DNA of 32,523 nt from Gallionella sp. (GTDB lineage Bacteria > Pseudomonadota > Gammaproteobacteria > Burkholderiales > Gallionellaceae): the NCBI GenBank assembly GCA_022340615.1, contig JAJDNO010000036.1, forward strand, positions 1-32,523, written 5' to 3'. The notes below the pieces were generated by a model. It was not told the DNA's origin, made no database searches, and saw nothing but the letters and a program-made list of their open reading frames with translations. A program made the position numbers and the translations under genes. Numbering within the stretch: position 1 is the stretch's first letter; each line of letters opens with the position of its first letter. This document shows positions 19,094 to 28,275 of the stretch, one piece after another.

Positions 19094-21670
19094 ATGGCAA
19101 AATTAAACGTAGCGCAATTTGCGACTGAACTGGGATTGCCGGTTGCCTTGCTGCTTGAACAGCTGAAGGCTGCCGGGATTTCCAAGGATGAAGAGTCCAG
19201 CCCGTTGACCGAAAAGGACAAGGCGAAATTGCTGGAGCATTTGCGTCAAGCGCATGGCGCCGAAAAGCCCGCCAAGAAGATCACCCTGATCCGTCGTGAA
19301 ACGACCGAAATCAAGAAGGCTGACAGTTCGGGGCGCGCGCGCACGATACAAGTTGAAGTGCGCAAGCGCCGCGTGGTCGCGCCGACCTCAGCCGCCGAAC
19401 CGGTTGCACCGACTGCCACTGCAGAAGCGGTGGCGGCACCTAAGAAGGCCAAGAGCGCCAAGGTTTTGAATGAGCAGGAGCTGGCAACGCGCGAAGAGGA
19501 GGCGCGACTGCAAGCAGAATTGGCAACGCGCCAGGCTGCCGAAGTTCAAGCCAAACAGGAGCGCAGCAAACGCAAGGCCACCAAGAAGGTGGCTGAGCCT
19601 GAGCCTGCCGCAGAAGAGAAAAAGGCCGAAGAAATCGCGCCTGCCGCGGCGGCCCCGGCCGTTAATCTGGCTGAAGGAACCTTGCACAAACCGACGCCGA
19701 AACCCGGCGACAAGATTGCCAAGCCGAGCAAGAAACCCAAGCCAGAATCCAAGACCAGTCCGTGGGACGAAAAGGGGCACAAGAAGCGTACCCCGGCCAA
19801 GACCGGCGAGAAGCCCGGTATCTGGACCTCTCCGGTGCGCGCACCGCGCCACGACAGACATGCCAAGCACGCGGCCGAACCCGAACATGCATTCTCGATG
19901 CCGACCGAACCGATTGTGCATGAAGTTGCAGTTCCCGAAACGATCACCGTCGCTGAATTGGCGCAAAAGATGTCGATCAAGGCTTCCGAAATTATCAAGG
20001 CATTGATGAAAATGGGTTCGATGGTAACCATCAACCAGGTGCTCGACCAGGAAACAGCAATGATCGTGGTGGAGGAAATGGGGCACATCGCCAAGGCGGC
20101 CAAACTCGACGATCCGGATGCCTATTTGATGGATGCTGAAGAGCATCATGATGTGGTTATGGAGTCGCGTGCCCCGGTCGTCACGGTAATGGGCCACGTG
20201 GATCACGGCAAGACTTCGCTGCTCGATTACATACGCCGCACCCGTGTCGCAACAGGTGAGGCAGGCGGGATCACCCAGCACATCGGTGCGTATCACGTCG
20301 ATACTCCGCGCGGTATGGTCACATTCCTTGATACGCCGGGCCACGAGGCATTTACCGCGATGCGCGCCCGTGGCGCCAAAGCAACCGACATCGTGATTCT
20401 GGTGGTGGCTGCAGACGACGGTGTGATGCCGCAAACCAGGGAAGCCATTGCGCATGCCAAGGCCGCCGAGGTTCCGCTGGTAGTGGCGATAACCAAGGTC
20501 GACAAGCCTGATGCAAACGTCGAGAAGGTCAAACAGGAACTGGCCGCCGAGGGCGTCACGCCGGAAGACTGGGGCGGCGATTCGATGTTCGTGGAGGTTT
20601 CATCCAAGACCGGGCAGGGCATAGACCAATTGCTCGAAGGGGTATTGCTGCAAGCCGAAGTGCTGGAACTGAAAGCTCCGCGCACTACGCATGCCAAGGG
20701 ACTGGTGATCGAAGCGCGTCTGGACAAGGGCAAGGGGCCGGTCGCTACCGTACTGATACAGTCCGGCACGATGAAGCGCGGCGATGCGGTACTGGTCGGT
20801 TCGGTGTTCGGCCGGGTGCGCGCGATGCTGGATGAAACCGGCAAGACAATTACCGAGGCAGGCCCGTCCATCCCTGTAGAGATACAAGGCTTGTCCGAAG
20901 TGCCTGTCGCCGGTGAAGAATTGATGGTGCTGGCCGATGAAAAACGCGCCCGTGAAATTGCCCAGTTCCGCCAGGGCAAGTATCGCGGCGTGAAACTTGC
21001 CAAACAGCAGGCCGCCAAGCTGGAAAACATGTTTGAACATATGGCCGAAGGTGAAGTGGGAATTCTGTCTTTGATTGTGAAATCAGACGTGCAGGGTTCG
21101 GCAGAGGCGATTGAGCAGGCGCTGCAAAAACTTTCCACCAACGAAGTCAAGGTCAATCTGATCCACGGCGGCGTGGGGGCGATTACCGAGTCCGATGTCA
21201 ATCTGGCGTTGGCCTCCAAGGCGATCATCATCGGCTTCAACACGCGTGCCGATGCGGCTGCGCGCAAGCTTGCCGAATCCTCCGGTGTGGACATCCGCTA
21301 CTACAACATCATCTACGCAATGGTGGATGAGATCAGGGCGGCACTGTCCGGCATGCTGGCCCCAGAGAAACGCGAAAGCATCATGGGCACGGTCGAAGTG
21401 CGCCAGGTATTCACCGTTTCCAAGATAGGTACGATCGCCGGCTGTATGGTGCTGGATGGCGTTATCAGACGCGGAGCAAAGGTGCGAGTGATGCGCGGCG
21501 GCGAGGTGATACACGATGGCGAACTGGATTCGCTGAAGCGATTCAAGGATGACGTGAAGGAAGTCAAAGCCAATTTCGAATGCGGATTGTCGGTAAAGAA
21601 TTTCAATGATCTGGTTGTCGGCGACAAGCTCGAGGCCTACGAAATCGTCGAGGTCGCGCGCGCCCTGTAG
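19094..21670 (+). CDS. infB: Translation initiation factor IF-2
   Basis: IF-2 is the GTPase that brings fMet-tRNA to the 30S subunit and promotes subunit joining. The 858 residues have a conserved N-terminal IF2N module (1-50), a long Ala/Lys/Glu-rich linker (about 60-270), a second IF2N module, and the G domain with GHVDHGKT at 367-374 and DTPGHEAF. Domains II-IV end in the fMet-tRNA-binding C2 module. The G4 motif reads TKVD (467-470) rather than the usual NKxD. The nucleotides (ACC AAG GTC GAC) are unambiguous, and TKxD is tolerated in other GTPase families. The start has AGGAAAG upstream. Confidence 0.98.
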   Translation: MAKLNVAQFATELGLPVALLLEQLKAAGISKDEESSPLTEKDKAKLLEHLRQAHGAEKPAKKITLIRRETTEIKKADSSGRARTIQVEVRKRRVVAPTSAAEPVAPTATAEAVAAPKKAKSAKVLNEQELATREEEARLQAELATRQAAEVQAKQERSKRKATKKVAEPEPAAEEKKAEEIAPAAAAPAVNLAEGTLHKPTPKPGDKIAKPSKKPKPESKTSPWDEKGHKKRTPAKTGEKPGIWTSPVRAPRHDRHAKHAAEPEHAFSMPTEPIVHEVAVPETITVAELAQKMSIKASEIIKALMKMGSMVTINQVLDQETAMIVVEEMGHIAKAAKLDDPDAYLMDAEEHHDVVMESRAPVVTVMGHVDHGKTSLLDYIRRTRVATGEAGGITQHIGAYHVDTPRGMVTFLDTPGHEAFTAMRARGAKATDIVILVVAADDGVMPQTREAIAHAKAAEVPLVVAITKVDKPDANVEKVKQELAAEGVTPEDWGGDSMFVEVSSKTGQGIDQLLEGVLLQAEVLELKAPRTTHAKGLVIEARLDKGKGPVATVLIQSGTMKRGDAVLVGSVFGRVRAMLDETGKTITEAGPSIPVEIQGLSEVPVAGEELMVLADEKRAREIAQFRQGKYRGVKLAKQQAAKLENMFEHMAEGEVGILSLIVKSDVQGSAEAIEQALQKLSTNEVKVNLIHGGVGAITESDVNLALASKAIIIGFNTRADAAARKLAESSGVDIRYYNIIYAMVDEIRAALSGMLAPEKRESIMGTVEVRQVFTVSKIGTIAGCMVLDGVIRRGAKVRVMRGGEVIHDGELDSLKRFKDDVKEVKANFECGLSVKNFNDLVVGDKLEAYEIVEVARAL

Positions 21671-21685
21671 GCGCATTTGACAGCC

Positions 21686-22051
21686 ATGGCCAACTTCACC
21701 AGAACCGATCGAATTGCCCAGCAAATCCAGCGCGAGATAGCCGAACTGATCCGCCTGCAGATCAACGATCCGCGCGTGCGCCTGGTAACCATCACCGGCG
21801 TGGAAGTGGCGGCCGATTATTCTCATGCGAAGATATTTTTCACCCGCCTGGATGGCAAGCATGAGGAAGCGCAGCATGGCCTTGATCACGCCAGCGGCTT
21901 TTTGCGCAGCCAGTTGGCGCACAGCCTCAAGCTGCGCGTGATGCCTCAGTTGCATTTCGTTTACGATGAATCTGTAGAACGCGGCAGCCATCTAACGCAA
22001 CTCATCGACGAAGCGATTGCCAGCGACAAACTGCATCCCGATAACTCATAA
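21686..22051 (+). CDS. rbfA: 30S ribosome-binding factor RbfA
   Basis: RbfA is a KH-fold protein that binds the 30S subunit during late maturation and is needed for 16S 5' end processing and cold growth. The 121-residue protein begins MANFTRTDRIAQQIQREIAE and includes LIRLQINDPRVRLVTITGVEV, then the KIFFTRL and LRSQLAHSLKLRVMPQLHF blocks, all typical. I chose the ATG at 21686. A TTG at 21677 is in frame but less likely. It follows infB by 15 bases with only a weak Shine-Dalgarno, suggesting translational coupling. Confidence 0.96.
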   Translation: MANFTRTDRIAQQIQREIAELIRLQINDPRVRLVTITGVEVAADYSHAKIFFTRLDGKHEEAQHGLDHASGFLRSQLAHSLKLRVMPQLHFVYDESVERGSHLTQLIDEAIASDKLHPDNS

Positions 22052-22057
22052 ATTCTC

Positions 22058-22996
22058 ATGGCACGAACTTATCGTTCGTTAGACGGTGTGCTGTTGTTCG
22101 ACAAGCCGCTGGAATTAAGCTCTAACACTGCTCTGCAAAAAGTCCGCCGCCTGTTTAAGGCCGAAAAGGCCGGGCACACCGGCACGCTCGACCCGCTCGC
22201 AACCGGACTTCTGCCGATCTGCTTCGGAGAAGCCACGAAATTCTCCAATGCCTTGCTTGATGCCGACAAGACCTATCGTGCCTTGTTGCGCCTGGGACAA
22301 ACCACCACCACCGGCGATGCCGAAGGTGAGATCACGGCACAGTGCCCGGTTAATGTCGGACAGGCAGAAGCCGAAGCAGTGCTGGACCGGTTTCGCGGTG
22401 AAATCAGGCAACTTCCGCCGATGCACAGCGCGCTCAAACACCATGGCAAGCCACTTTACGAATATATCCGCAAAGGCGAAACCATAGAACGCGAACTGCG
22501 TGATGTGGTGATACACGAACTGCTGCTGAATTCCTTTTCCGGCAGCGAAATGGACATCACCGTGCGATGCAGCAAGGGAACTTATATCCGCACGCTCGCC
22601 GAGGACATCGGGGCGGCGCTAGGCTGCGGCGCTCACCTGATCGGGCTGCGCCGAACTGCGATCGCGCATTTTGACCTGAAGAATGCACATACTCTGACGG
22701 AACTTGAGGCGATGGAAGATACCGAGCGCGATGACTGCATCCTGCCGCTGCAAAGCCTGATGCCCGATATGCCCAGGCTGGAACTGGATGCGGTGCAGGT
22801 TCAGCGCCTGGCTCAGGGACAGAGGCTGGGGCTGGAAACCGGGCTTCCGGATGGCAGGGTCAGCTTGCTGGGTCCGGCGGGTTTCATCGGTGTGGGACTG
22901 CTTCAGGGCCGCCGCCTTGCCCCGGAAAGACTGCTTTCCGCAGTGGCAAAGCAGGCCGCACAGGCCATTTCCAGGGCAAATATTGGGGTTGAGTAA
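22058..22996 (+). CDS. truB: tRNA pseudouridine(55) synthase TruB
   Basis: TruB converts U55 in the T loop of tRNAs to pseudouridine. The catalytic motif GHTGTLDPLATGLLP contains the nucleophile Asp45, and the later RCSKGTYIRTLAEDIG motif is intact. A PUA-like C-terminal domain is present. Its length of 312 residues is normal for the family. It begins 6 bases after the rbfA stop, so it is probably translationally coupled. The promoter of the next gene, rpsO, overlaps the truB stop codon. Confidence 0.97.
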   Translation: MARTYRSLDGVLLFDKPLELSSNTALQKVRRLFKAEKAGHTGTLDPLATGLLPICFGEATKFSNALLDADKTYRALLRLGQTTTTGDAEGEITAQCPVNVGQAEAEAVLDRFRGEIRQLPPMHSALKHHGKPLYEYIRKGETIERELRDVVIHELLLNSFSGSEMDITVRCSKGTYIRTLAEDIGAALGCGAHLIGLRRTAIAHFDLKNAHTLTELEAMEDTERDDCILPLQSLMPDMPRLELDAVQVQRLAQGQRLGLETGLPDGRVSLLGPAGFIGVGLLQGRRLAPERLLSAVAKQAAQAISRANIGVE

Positions 22997-23018
22997 CACC
23001 CCCGTTAAGGGGTAGAAT
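22989..23018 (+). promoter_or_regulatory. Promoter of rpsO inside the end of truB
   Basis: TTGAGT (22989-22994) and TAGAAT (23013-23018) have an 18-bp spacer. The -35 overlaps the last codons of truB. The predicted leader is about 20 nt, beginning near 23026. E. coli rpsO likewise has its own promoter after truB. Confidence 0.7.
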
Positions 23019-23042
23019 GCTGCACTTTTTTCAGGAGAACTA

Positions 23043-23048
23043 ATGTAA
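23043..23048 (+). promoter_or_regulatory. AUG-UAA start-stop element overlapping the rpsO start
   Basis: The sequence ATGTAATG places an ATG followed at once by TAA (23043-23048) just before the rpsO ATG, sharing one base. AGGAG at 23033-23037 is 5 bases from the first ATG and 10 from the second, so both could be recognised. It might lower or tune S15 synthesis (inference). Confidence 0.4.
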
Positions 23049-23317
23049 TGGCAATTACCGCCGCGCAGAAAGCGCAAATCGTAACTGACTATCAACGCGC
23101 GAAGAGCGACACTGGATCCCCGGAGGTACAGGTGGCGCTGATTACGGCGCGTATTACCTATCTGACCGAACATTTCAAGGAAAATGTGAAAGACCACCAC
23201 TCACGCCGAGGATTGCTGCGCCTGGTAAGCCGCCGCCGCAAACTGCTCGATTACCTGAAGCGCACCAACGACGAGAGCTATCGGAAGTTGATCCAGCGCC
23301 TGGAAATCCGTAAATAA
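23048..23317 (+). CDS. rpsO: 30S ribosomal protein S15
   Basis: S15 binds the central domain of 16S rRNA early in 30S assembly and helps form intersubunit bridge B4. It is 89 residues, the usual length, with [21 protein letters not shown] and the [20 protein letters not shown] block that contacts rRNA. The ATG at 23048 follows AGGAG and a preceding minimal AUG-UAA. In E. coli S15 represses its own translation through a pseudoknot at the start site; the corresponding fold was not established here. It is followed by pnp, as in E. coli. Confidence 0.98.
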   Translation: MAITAAQKAQIVTDYQRAKSDTGSPEVQVALITARITYLTEHFKENVKDHHSRRGLLRLVSRRRKLLDYLKRTNDESYRKLIQRLEIRK

Positions 23318-23330
23318 GAATTTGCATACA

Positions 23331-23360
23331 GCGGGTCGCGTCAGCGGCCCGCGTTGTTTT
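23331..23360 (+). terminator. Hairpin terminator between rpsO and pnp (probably partial)
   Basis: GCGGGTCGC (23331-23339) pairs with GCGGCCCGC (23344-23352) with one T-G wobble and a GTCA loop. GTTGTTTT follows. The interrupted U-tract suggests incomplete termination, leaving some read-through into pnp. Confidence 0.65.
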
Positions 23361-23364
23361 GTAT

Positions 23365-23394
23365 TGTCACAAAGAGTGCCGTGACAGAACGGCA
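23365..23394 (+). promoter_or_regulatory. Mutually exclusive hairpins in the pnp leader
   Basis: TGTCAC (23365-23370) can pair with GTGACA (23381-23386). Alternatively TGCCG (23377-23381) can pair with CGGCA (23390-23394). The two stems share sequence and cannot form together. In E. coli the pnp leader hairpin is cut by RNase III and then PNPase, giving autoregulation. A similar role here is inference. Confidence 0.45.
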
Positions 23395-23417
23395 TGCCAC
23401 GTTTAGAGAGGTTTATC

Positions 23418-25526
23418 TTGAGTCATTATAAAAAAACATTCGCATACGGTAATCATCAGCTCACGCTGGAAACCGGCGAAATCGCGCGTCAGGCCAGCGG
23501 TGCCGTGATGGTCAGTCTGGATGACACCGTGGTGCTGGTCACCGTGGTCGGCAAAAAGGATGCCAAGCCCGAGCAGGATTTTTTCCCGCTGACTGTGGAT
23601 TACCAGGAACGTACTTATGCAGCAGGCAAGATTCCCGGCGGATTTTTCAAACGTGAAGGCCGCCCCAGCGAAAAGGAAATCCTGACCTCTCGCCTGATCG
23701 ACCGTCCGTTGCGCCCGCTGTTCCCGGAAAGCTTCTACAACGAAGTGCAGATTGTCGCGACGGTTATGTCTTCCGATGAGGAAATCGACTCGGATATTCC
23801 TTCGATGATAGGCGCCTCCGCCGCACTGGCCCTGTCCGGGGTTCCGTTCGACGGCCCGATCGGCGCAGCCCGGGTAGGCTATGCGAATGGACAGTACCTG
23901 CTGAATCCGACAGCCACCGAACTGCAGACTTCGCAACTGAATCTGGTAGTGGCGGGCACCGAGCGCGCCGTGCTGATGGTCGAATCCGAAGCGGATCAGC
24001 TGCCGGAAGACGTGATGCTGGGTGCGGTGATGTTCGGACATGAACAGATGCAGGTCGTGATTCAGGCGATCAACGAAATGGCCGATGCAGTTGGCGCCGA
24101 TGCATGGGATTGGACTCCGCCGGCCAAGGACGAAGACCTGATTGCACAGATAGCCAGTCTCGCTGAAGGCGATCTGGGCAAGGCATACGCGATACGCTCC
24201 AAGCAGGCGCGCACCGATGCGGTTGCCGCCGTTCACGACAAGGTGATGGCGGCTTTGCCGGCCGAGGTGGTTGCCAGCCAGAAGAACCATATCAATGACC
24301 TGTTCAGCGCGCTGGAAGCGAAAATCGTGCGTGGTCAGATACTCAGCGGAGAACCGCGCATCGATGGCCGAGACACGCGCACAGTGCGTCCGATCACGAT
24401 CCGCAACGGCGTGCTGCCGCGTACCCATGGCTCAACCCTGTTCACCCGCGGCGAAACGCAGGCAATCGTTGTTGCGACCCTTGGCAGCATGCGCGATTCG
24501 CAGAAAATTGACGCGCTGCAGGGCGAATACAGCGACCGCTTCATGCTGCATTACAACTTCCCGCCGTATTCCACCGGCGAGACCGGGCGCGTGGGAACCC
24601 CGAAACGCCGCGAGATCGGCCATGGCCGCCTGGCCAAGCGCGCGCTGGTTGCGGTACTGCCGAGCGAGGAAGATTTCGGCTATGCGATGCGCGTGGTATC
24701 GGAAATCACCGAGTCCAACGGCTCCAGCTCGATGGCATCGGTGTGCGGCGGGTGCCTGTCCCTGCTGGATGCCGGCGTGCCGCTGAAAGCCCATGTGGCA
24801 GGTATCGCGATGGGCCTGATCAAGGAAGGCAACCGCTTCGCTGTGCTGACCGATATCCTCGGGGATGAAGATCATCTGGGCGATATGGATTTCAAGGTCG
24901 CCGGCAGCGAAACCGGCGTGACCGCTTTGCAGATGGACATCAAGATCAACGGTATCACGCGCGACATCATGCATGCTGCGCTGACACAGGCCCGCGAAGG
25001 GCGCATGCACATTCTTGGCTTGATGAAGCAGTCCATGCCTAATGCGCGTACCGAGGTTTCAGAGTTCGCGCCGCGCATGATCAAGTTGAAGATCAATCCG
25101 GAAAAAATCCGCGACGTGATCGGCAAGGGCGGTGCGGTGATTCGCGCCTTGACCGAAGAAACCGGCACCACGATCGATATCGATGAGTCCGGCAACGTGA
25201 CGATCTCCTGTGTAAGCGGCGAGGCGGGCGAACTGGCCAGGAAACGCATCGAAGACATTGTCGCCGATGTGGAAGTGGGCAAGGTATACGAAGGCCCGGT
25301 GGTCAAGCTGCTTGATTTTGGCGCGCTGGTAAACGTGTTGCCGGGGAAGGACGGGCTGCTGCATATTTCACAGATTGCGCACGAACGTGTGGCAAGCGTT
25401 ACCGACCATCTCAAGGAAGGCCAGGTCGTGCGTGTGAAGGTACTTGAAGTCGACGACAAGGGACGCATGAAGCTGAGCATGAAGGCGCTTCTTGATGCGC
25501 CGGCGGCCGCTTCTGCCGCCGAGTAA
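23418..25526 (+). CDS. pnp: Polyribonucleotide nucleotidyltransferase (PNPase)
   Basis: PNPase is a 3'-5' phosphorolytic exoribonuclease, a trimer and part of the degradosome. Two RNase PH domains flank a helical linker, followed by KH ([19 protein letters not shown], from about residue 555) and S1 (from about residue 621: [20 protein letters not shown]) domains. I chose the TTG at 23418, which gives (M)[13 protein letters not shown] and has AGAGG with a 6-base gap. The in-frame ATG at 23394 has no Shine-Dalgarno and would add eight residues unlike the family N-terminus. From the TTG the protein is 702 residues, close to the usual length. A rare start and a structured leader hint at tight control. 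A strong terminator follows. Confidence 0.97.
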   Translation: MSHYKKTFAYGNHQLTLETGEIARQASGAVMVSLDDTVVLVTVVGKKDAKPEQDFFPLTVDYQERTYAAGKIPGGFFKREGRPSEKEILTSRLIDRPLRPLFPESFYNEVQIVATVMSSDEEIDSDIPSMIGASAALALSGVPFDGPIGAARVGYANGQYLLNPTATELQTSQLNLVVAGTERAVLMVESEADQLPEDVMLGAVMFGHEQMQVVIQAINEMADAVGADAWDWTPPAKDEDLIAQIASLAEGDLGKAYAIRSKQARTDAVAAVHDKVMAALPAEVVASQKNHINDLFSALEAKIVRGQILSGEPRIDGRDTRTVRPITIRNGVLPRTHGSTLFTRGETQAIVVATLGSMRDSQKIDALQGEYSDRFMLHYNFPPYSTGETGRVGTPKRREIGHGRLAKRALVAVLPSEEDFGYAMRVVSEITESNGSSSMASVCGGCLSLLDAGVPLKAHVAGIAMGLIKEGNRFAVLTDILGDEDHLGDMDFKVAGSETGVTALQMDIKINGITRDIMHAALTQAREGRMHILGLMKQSMPNARTEVSEFAPRMIKLKINPEKIRDVIGKGGAVIRALTEETGTTIDIDESGNVTISCVSGEAGELARKRIEDIVADVEVGKVYEGPVVKLLDFGALVNVLPGKDGLLHISQIAHERVASVTDHLKEGQVVRVKVLEVDDKGRMKLSMKALLDAPAAASAAE

Positions 25527-25541
25527 ACAAGCCGGTACATC

Positions 25542-25572
25542 AAAAAGCCCCGCCGATTCGGCGGGGCTTTTT
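25542..25572. terminator. Bidirectional terminator between pnp and dksA
   Basis: AAAAAGCCCCGCCG (25542-25555) pairs with CGGCGGGGCTTTTT (25559-25572), a 14-bp perfect stem with A's on one side and T's on the other. It serves both convergent genes. Confidence 0.93.
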
Positions 25573-25632
25573 ATCTGGTACAGACAGAAATGAACAAATG
25601 GTCAGCCTGCACCGGAACAAGCGTCGAGAATG

Positions 25633-26055
25633 CTATTTCGCCACTTGTTTTTCGCGTATCTCATCGAGAGTCTTGCAGTCGATGCACAGCGTGGCAGTCG
25701 GCCTGGCTTCGAGCCGATTCAGGCCGATTTCGACGCCGCAATTTTCGCAATAGCCGTATTCGCCGCTATCGATCTTTGCAAGCATTTCATTGATCTTCTT
25801 TATTAATTTCCTTTCTCGGTCACGGTTCCGCAATTCCAGACCCATATCGGATTCCTGCGTTGCGCGGTCGTTGGGGTCGGCAAATACGGTAGCCTCGTCC
25901 TGCATGGTATGTACGGTGCGATCGATGTCCTTGCCAAGTCCAGCCTTGATTTCATTCATGATCTTGCGGAAATGTTCAAGCTGCTTCGGGTTCATGTATG
26001 CCTCGCCTTTTTTGGGTTTGTAGGGCGCGACGGGTTTTTGTGGCTGTACCTGCAT
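25633..26055 (-). CDS. dksA: RNA polymerase-binding transcription factor DksA
   Basis: DksA enters the RNA polymerase secondary channel and, with ppGpp, represses stable-RNA promoters and activates biosynthetic ones. The 140-residue protein has the coiled-coil tip motif DPNDRA (D60, D63, A65; DxxDxA) and the four-cysteine zinc finger C103, C106, C124 and C127. All residues needed for classic DksA function are present. I chose the ATG at 26055, which has GGAG 7 bases upstream; a 9-residue extension to 26082 is unlikely because it lacks that signal. It has its own promoter in the gap after the upstream methyltransferase gene. Confidence 0.97.
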   Translation of the reverse strand: MQVQPQKPVAPYKPKKGEAYMNPKQLEHFRKIMNEIKAGLGKDIDRTVHTMQDEATVFADPNDRATQESDMGLELRNRDRERKLIKKINEMLAKIDSGEYGYCENCGVEIGLNRLEARPTATLCIDCKTLDEIREKQVAK

Positions 26056-26089
26056 TGCACTTCTCCATACGGGAAAAAACAAAAACGAT

Positions 26090-26118
26090 TAAATACCAGA
26101 AAGCGGGTTTCAGGGCAA
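26090..26118 (-). promoter_or_regulatory. Promoter of dksA
   Basis: On the minus strand, TTGCCC (plus 26113-26118) and TATTTA (plus 26090-26095) are separated by exactly 17 bp, with a leader of about 30 nt. Its discriminator is AT-rich (ATCGTTTT), unlike the GC-rich ones nearby. Confidence 0.6.
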
Positions 26119-26123
26119 CTAAA

Positions 26124-26846
26124 TTAGCGCTTTCCCAGCAACAGGAACAGACTGGGACGCTTGTTCAGCATCGGCAAAGGACGTGACTTCCACTGCGAGA
26201 TTGCATGCGTGCGGATTTCCTCACCGGGCAGCGTAATGTCGGTTGCAACGCATAGCTGGGTATCCGGACGGCACTGCGCAAGCAGGGCGCCCAGCAACCT
26301 GTCGTTCCGGTATGGTGTTTCGATGAAAATCTGGGTCTGGTTGCGCCTTATGGACTCGGCTTCCAGCGTTGAAATCGAGTTTCTTCTGTCCGCTTCCGCA
26401 ATCGGCAGATAACCATGGAAGGCAAAGCATTGGCCATTCAGGCCGGAAGCCATCAGCGCCAGTAAAATCGAGGAGGGGCCGACCAGCGGAACGACGCGGA
26501 TGCCTCTACGGTGCGCCAGATTGACCAGATCCGCACCCGGATCGGCGATCCCCGGGCAACCCGCCTCCGAAATGATCCCGACATCCTGGCCGGCCTGCAA
26601 CGGGGCCAGCATTCCGGACAACTCATCGGCACCGGTGTGTTCGTTCAGCGTCGCAAAGTGCAATGCCTGAATCGGCTGTTCGGGCTTGAGCGCCGCGAGG
26701 AAGCGCCGTGCGGTCTTCGGCTGTTCCACCACAAAATGCTGCAGCTTGCACGCCACGCCGATAACGTGCTGCGGCAGCACCTGTTCGGCCGGAGTATCAC
26801 CCAGTGTGCAGGGAATCAGGTACAGCGTGCCTGTTTTATTTGCCAT
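26124..26846 (-). CDS. SAM-dependent methyltransferase, tetrapyrrole methylase / RsmI-like family
   Basis: This 240-residue protein shares the fold and motifs of RsmI (16S rRNA C1402 2'-O-methyltransferase): an N-terminal [11 protein letters not shown], then [17 protein letters not shown] in place of RsmI's DAGTPxISDPG, then [19 protein letters not shown]. It is shorter than typical RsmI and its motifs are divergent, so it may be a paralogue with another substrate; I leave the symbol blank. Its start overlaps the end of maf by 11 bases, so the two are cotranscribed and translationally coupled. It is followed 68 bases later by dksA. Confidence 0.85.
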   Translation of the reverse strand: MANKTGTLYLIPCTLGDTPAEQVLPQHVIGVACKLQHFVVEQPKTARRFLAALKPEQPIQALHFATLNEHTGADELSGMLAPLQAGQDVGIISEAGCPGIADPGADLVNLAHRRGIRVVPLVGPSSILLALMASGLNGQCFAFHGYLPIAEADRRNSISTLEAESIRRNQTQIFIETPYRNDRLLGALLAQCRPDTQLCVATDITLPGEEIRTHAISQWKSRPLPMLNKRPSLFLLLGKR

Positions 26847-27432
26847 CTCGGAACAATTGCACGTTTTCGCGTTTCAGCATTTCTACCAGCAGGATCAGTG
26901 GCAGACCGACCAGCGCATTCGGATCATCGCCAGCCATCCGGCTGATCAGTGCAATGCCAAGCCCTTCGGTCTTTGCGCTGCCGGCACAGTGGTAGGGCTG
27001 TTCCCTGAGCAGGTAGTTTTCGATTTCTTCGTCGTCAAGCTGGCGAAGGGTCACAAAATTTTCCGCCACTTCGGTCTGCATATGGCCGGTTTTGCTGTTC
27101 AGCAGCGTCAGCGCTGTATAAAAGTGCGTGGTCTTGCCGCGCATCGCGCGGAGCTGCTTGACTGCGTTGTCATGGGTAAGCGGTTTGCCGAGCTGGCTGC
27201 CTTCCAGAAGGGCGACCTGGTCGGAACCGATGATAAGCGCATCGGGGTATTTGCCGGCCACTGCCCGAGCCTTGACCTCGGCCAGCCTGACCGAGGTTGC
27301 GCGGGCGGATTCTTGCGGCAACGGCGTTTCATCCACATCCGGGGCAATGGTCTCGAACGGAAGATTGAGCCGTTTGAGCAGTTCTTTTCGGTAGACTGAA
27401 CTTGATGCAAGGACAAGCAACTGAGAATTCAA
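26836..27432 (-). CDS. Maf family nucleotide pyrophosphatase (YceF type, m7GTP pyrophosphatase)
   Basis: Maf proteins hydrolyse modified nucleoside triphosphates to monophosphates; the YceF subgroup prefers 7-methyl-GTP. The 198 residues have the substrate-binding [12 protein letters not shown], then VDETP and the catalytic GSDQV motif with its Asp. The placement, divergent from yceD-rpmF-plsX-fab, matches yceF in E. coli and supports the subgroup. It begins with a TTG codon at 27432, with AAGGA 6 bases upstream; no ATG fits the family start. It overlaps the downstream methyltransferase gene by 11 bases. Confidence 0.92.
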   Translation of the reverse strand: MNSQLLVLASSSVYRKELLKRLNLPFETIAPDVDETPLPQESARATSVRLAEVKARAVAGKYPDALIIGSDQVALLEGSQLGKPLTHDNAVKQLRAMRGKTTHFYTALTLLNSKTGHMQTEVAENFVTLRQLDDEEIENYLLREQPYHCAGSAKTEGLGIALISRMAGDDPNALVGLPLILLVEMLKRENVQLFRDGK

Positions 27433-27450
27433 AGATATTCCTTGGGATTT

Positions 27451-27486
27451 TTGACAGGAAGCGGCGAAAAATATATCATGCGCGCC
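27451..27486 (+). promoter_or_regulatory. Consensus promoter of the yceD-rpmF operon
   Basis: TTGACA (27451-27456, exact consensus) and TATCAT (27474-27479) have a 17-bp spacer, and GCGCGCC follows at 27480-27486. Transcription would start at about 27484-27489, essentially at the yceD ATG (27489). Confidence 0.8.
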
Positions 27487-27488
27487 TC

Positions 27489-27998
27489 ATGTATGCACGG
27501 CCTTTCATCGACAGCCTTGATTTTGCCGCCAACCGGCGTGAAATCAGCGGCGAAATAGCGATAGCCGAATTGCTGCGATTGCAGGATATGCTGGAAACTT
27601 CCCAGGGAGTCCTGCAATACACAGTGCAAGGCGGCGTGGACAAGCAAGGCATTCCCTTCCTGGATGTGGGTGTTGCAGGCCAATGCAGGTTGCGCTGCCA
27701 GCGATGTCTGGAAGGGTTCGATTTTCCGGTGCGGCTTGATACGCGCTTGCAGTTGCGCGATCAGTCCGGCCTGGATGAGCTGGACAGCGATGCTGCCGGC
27801 GCTGCCGAAGAGGAGTTTGACAGCATTCTGGCGGATCAGCATCTGAATGTGCTTGATTTGCTGGAAGAAGAGATTTTGTTAAGCCTGCCGATTGCACCCA
27901 AACATGCGTTGGGGACCTGTCAGGCGACAGATGGCAAAGATTTGCAGGGGAACGTAAAAAATCCTTTTGCAGTTTTGGCGGAATTGAAGCGTAATTAA
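27489..27998 (+). CDS. yceD: YceD/DUF177 family protein (linked to 23S rRNA and L32)
   Basis: The YceD/DUF177 family is nearly always next to rpmF and is linked to 23S rRNA accumulation. The 169-residue protein begins [20 protein letters not shown], a normal family start, and carries a cysteine cluster (C66, C70, C73 in CRLRCQRC) and an acidic middle region. I set the start at 27489 because the consensus promoter lies just upstream, so longer in-frame forms back to 27402 would begin before transcription does. There is no Shine-Dalgarno sequence, since the bases before the ATG form the promoter. The mRNA is therefore probably leaderless or nearly so. Confidence 0.93.
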   Translation: MYARPFIDSLDFAANRREISGEIAIAELLRLQDMLETSQGVLQYTVQGGVDKQGIPFLDVGVAGQCRLRCQRCLEGFDFPVRLDTRLQLRDQSGLDELDSDAAGAAEEEFDSILADQHLNVLDLLEEEILLSLPIAPKHALGTCQATDGKDLQGNVKNPFAVLAELKRN

Positions 27999-28021
27999 AC
28001 AGTTTACTAGGAGTCGTTATC

Positions 28022-28201
28022 ATGGCAGTACAACAGAACAAGAAATCCCCGTCCAAGCGCGGCATGCACCGTGCACATGATTTTCTGGCCGGCCCGGCAA
28101 CCGCAATCGAGCCAACCACTGGCGAGACCCACTTGCGCCACCATATCAGCCCGACCGGTTTTTACCGCGGCAAGAAGGTAGTCAAGACCAAGGGCGAATA
28201 A
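28022..28201 (+). CDS. rpmF: 50S ribosomal protein L32
   Basis: L32 is a small late-assembling protein of the large subunit. The 59-residue product starts [20 protein letters not shown] and contains [17 protein letters not shown], closely matching bacterial L32. It lacks the CxxC zinc pairs found in some species, so it is the zinc-free form. AGGAG (28009-28013) lies 8 bases before the ATG. It is 23 bases after yceD, probably on the same transcript, and is followed by an intrinsic terminator that separates it from plsX. Confidence 0.97.
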   Translation: MAVQQNKKSPSKRGMHRAHDFLAGPATAIEPTTGETHLRHHISPTGFYRGKKVVKTKGE

Positions 28202-28213
28202 ACCTGCAGGCAG

Positions 28214-28251
28214 CGCAGCCGATCTTGCGTGATCGGCTGCGTTTTCTTTTT
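28214..28251 (+). terminator. Intrinsic terminator between rpmF and plsX
   Basis: CGCAGCCGATC (28214-28224) pairs with GATCGGCTGCG (28231-28241), an 11-bp perfect stem with a 6-base loop, followed by TTTTCTTTTT (28242-28251). It ends 13 bases before the plsX Shine-Dalgarno, so it sits within a gene cluster often transcribed as a unit. Confidence 0.85.
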
Positions 28252-28275
28252 GTCAGCCTTGTCGAGGATCGTTTA

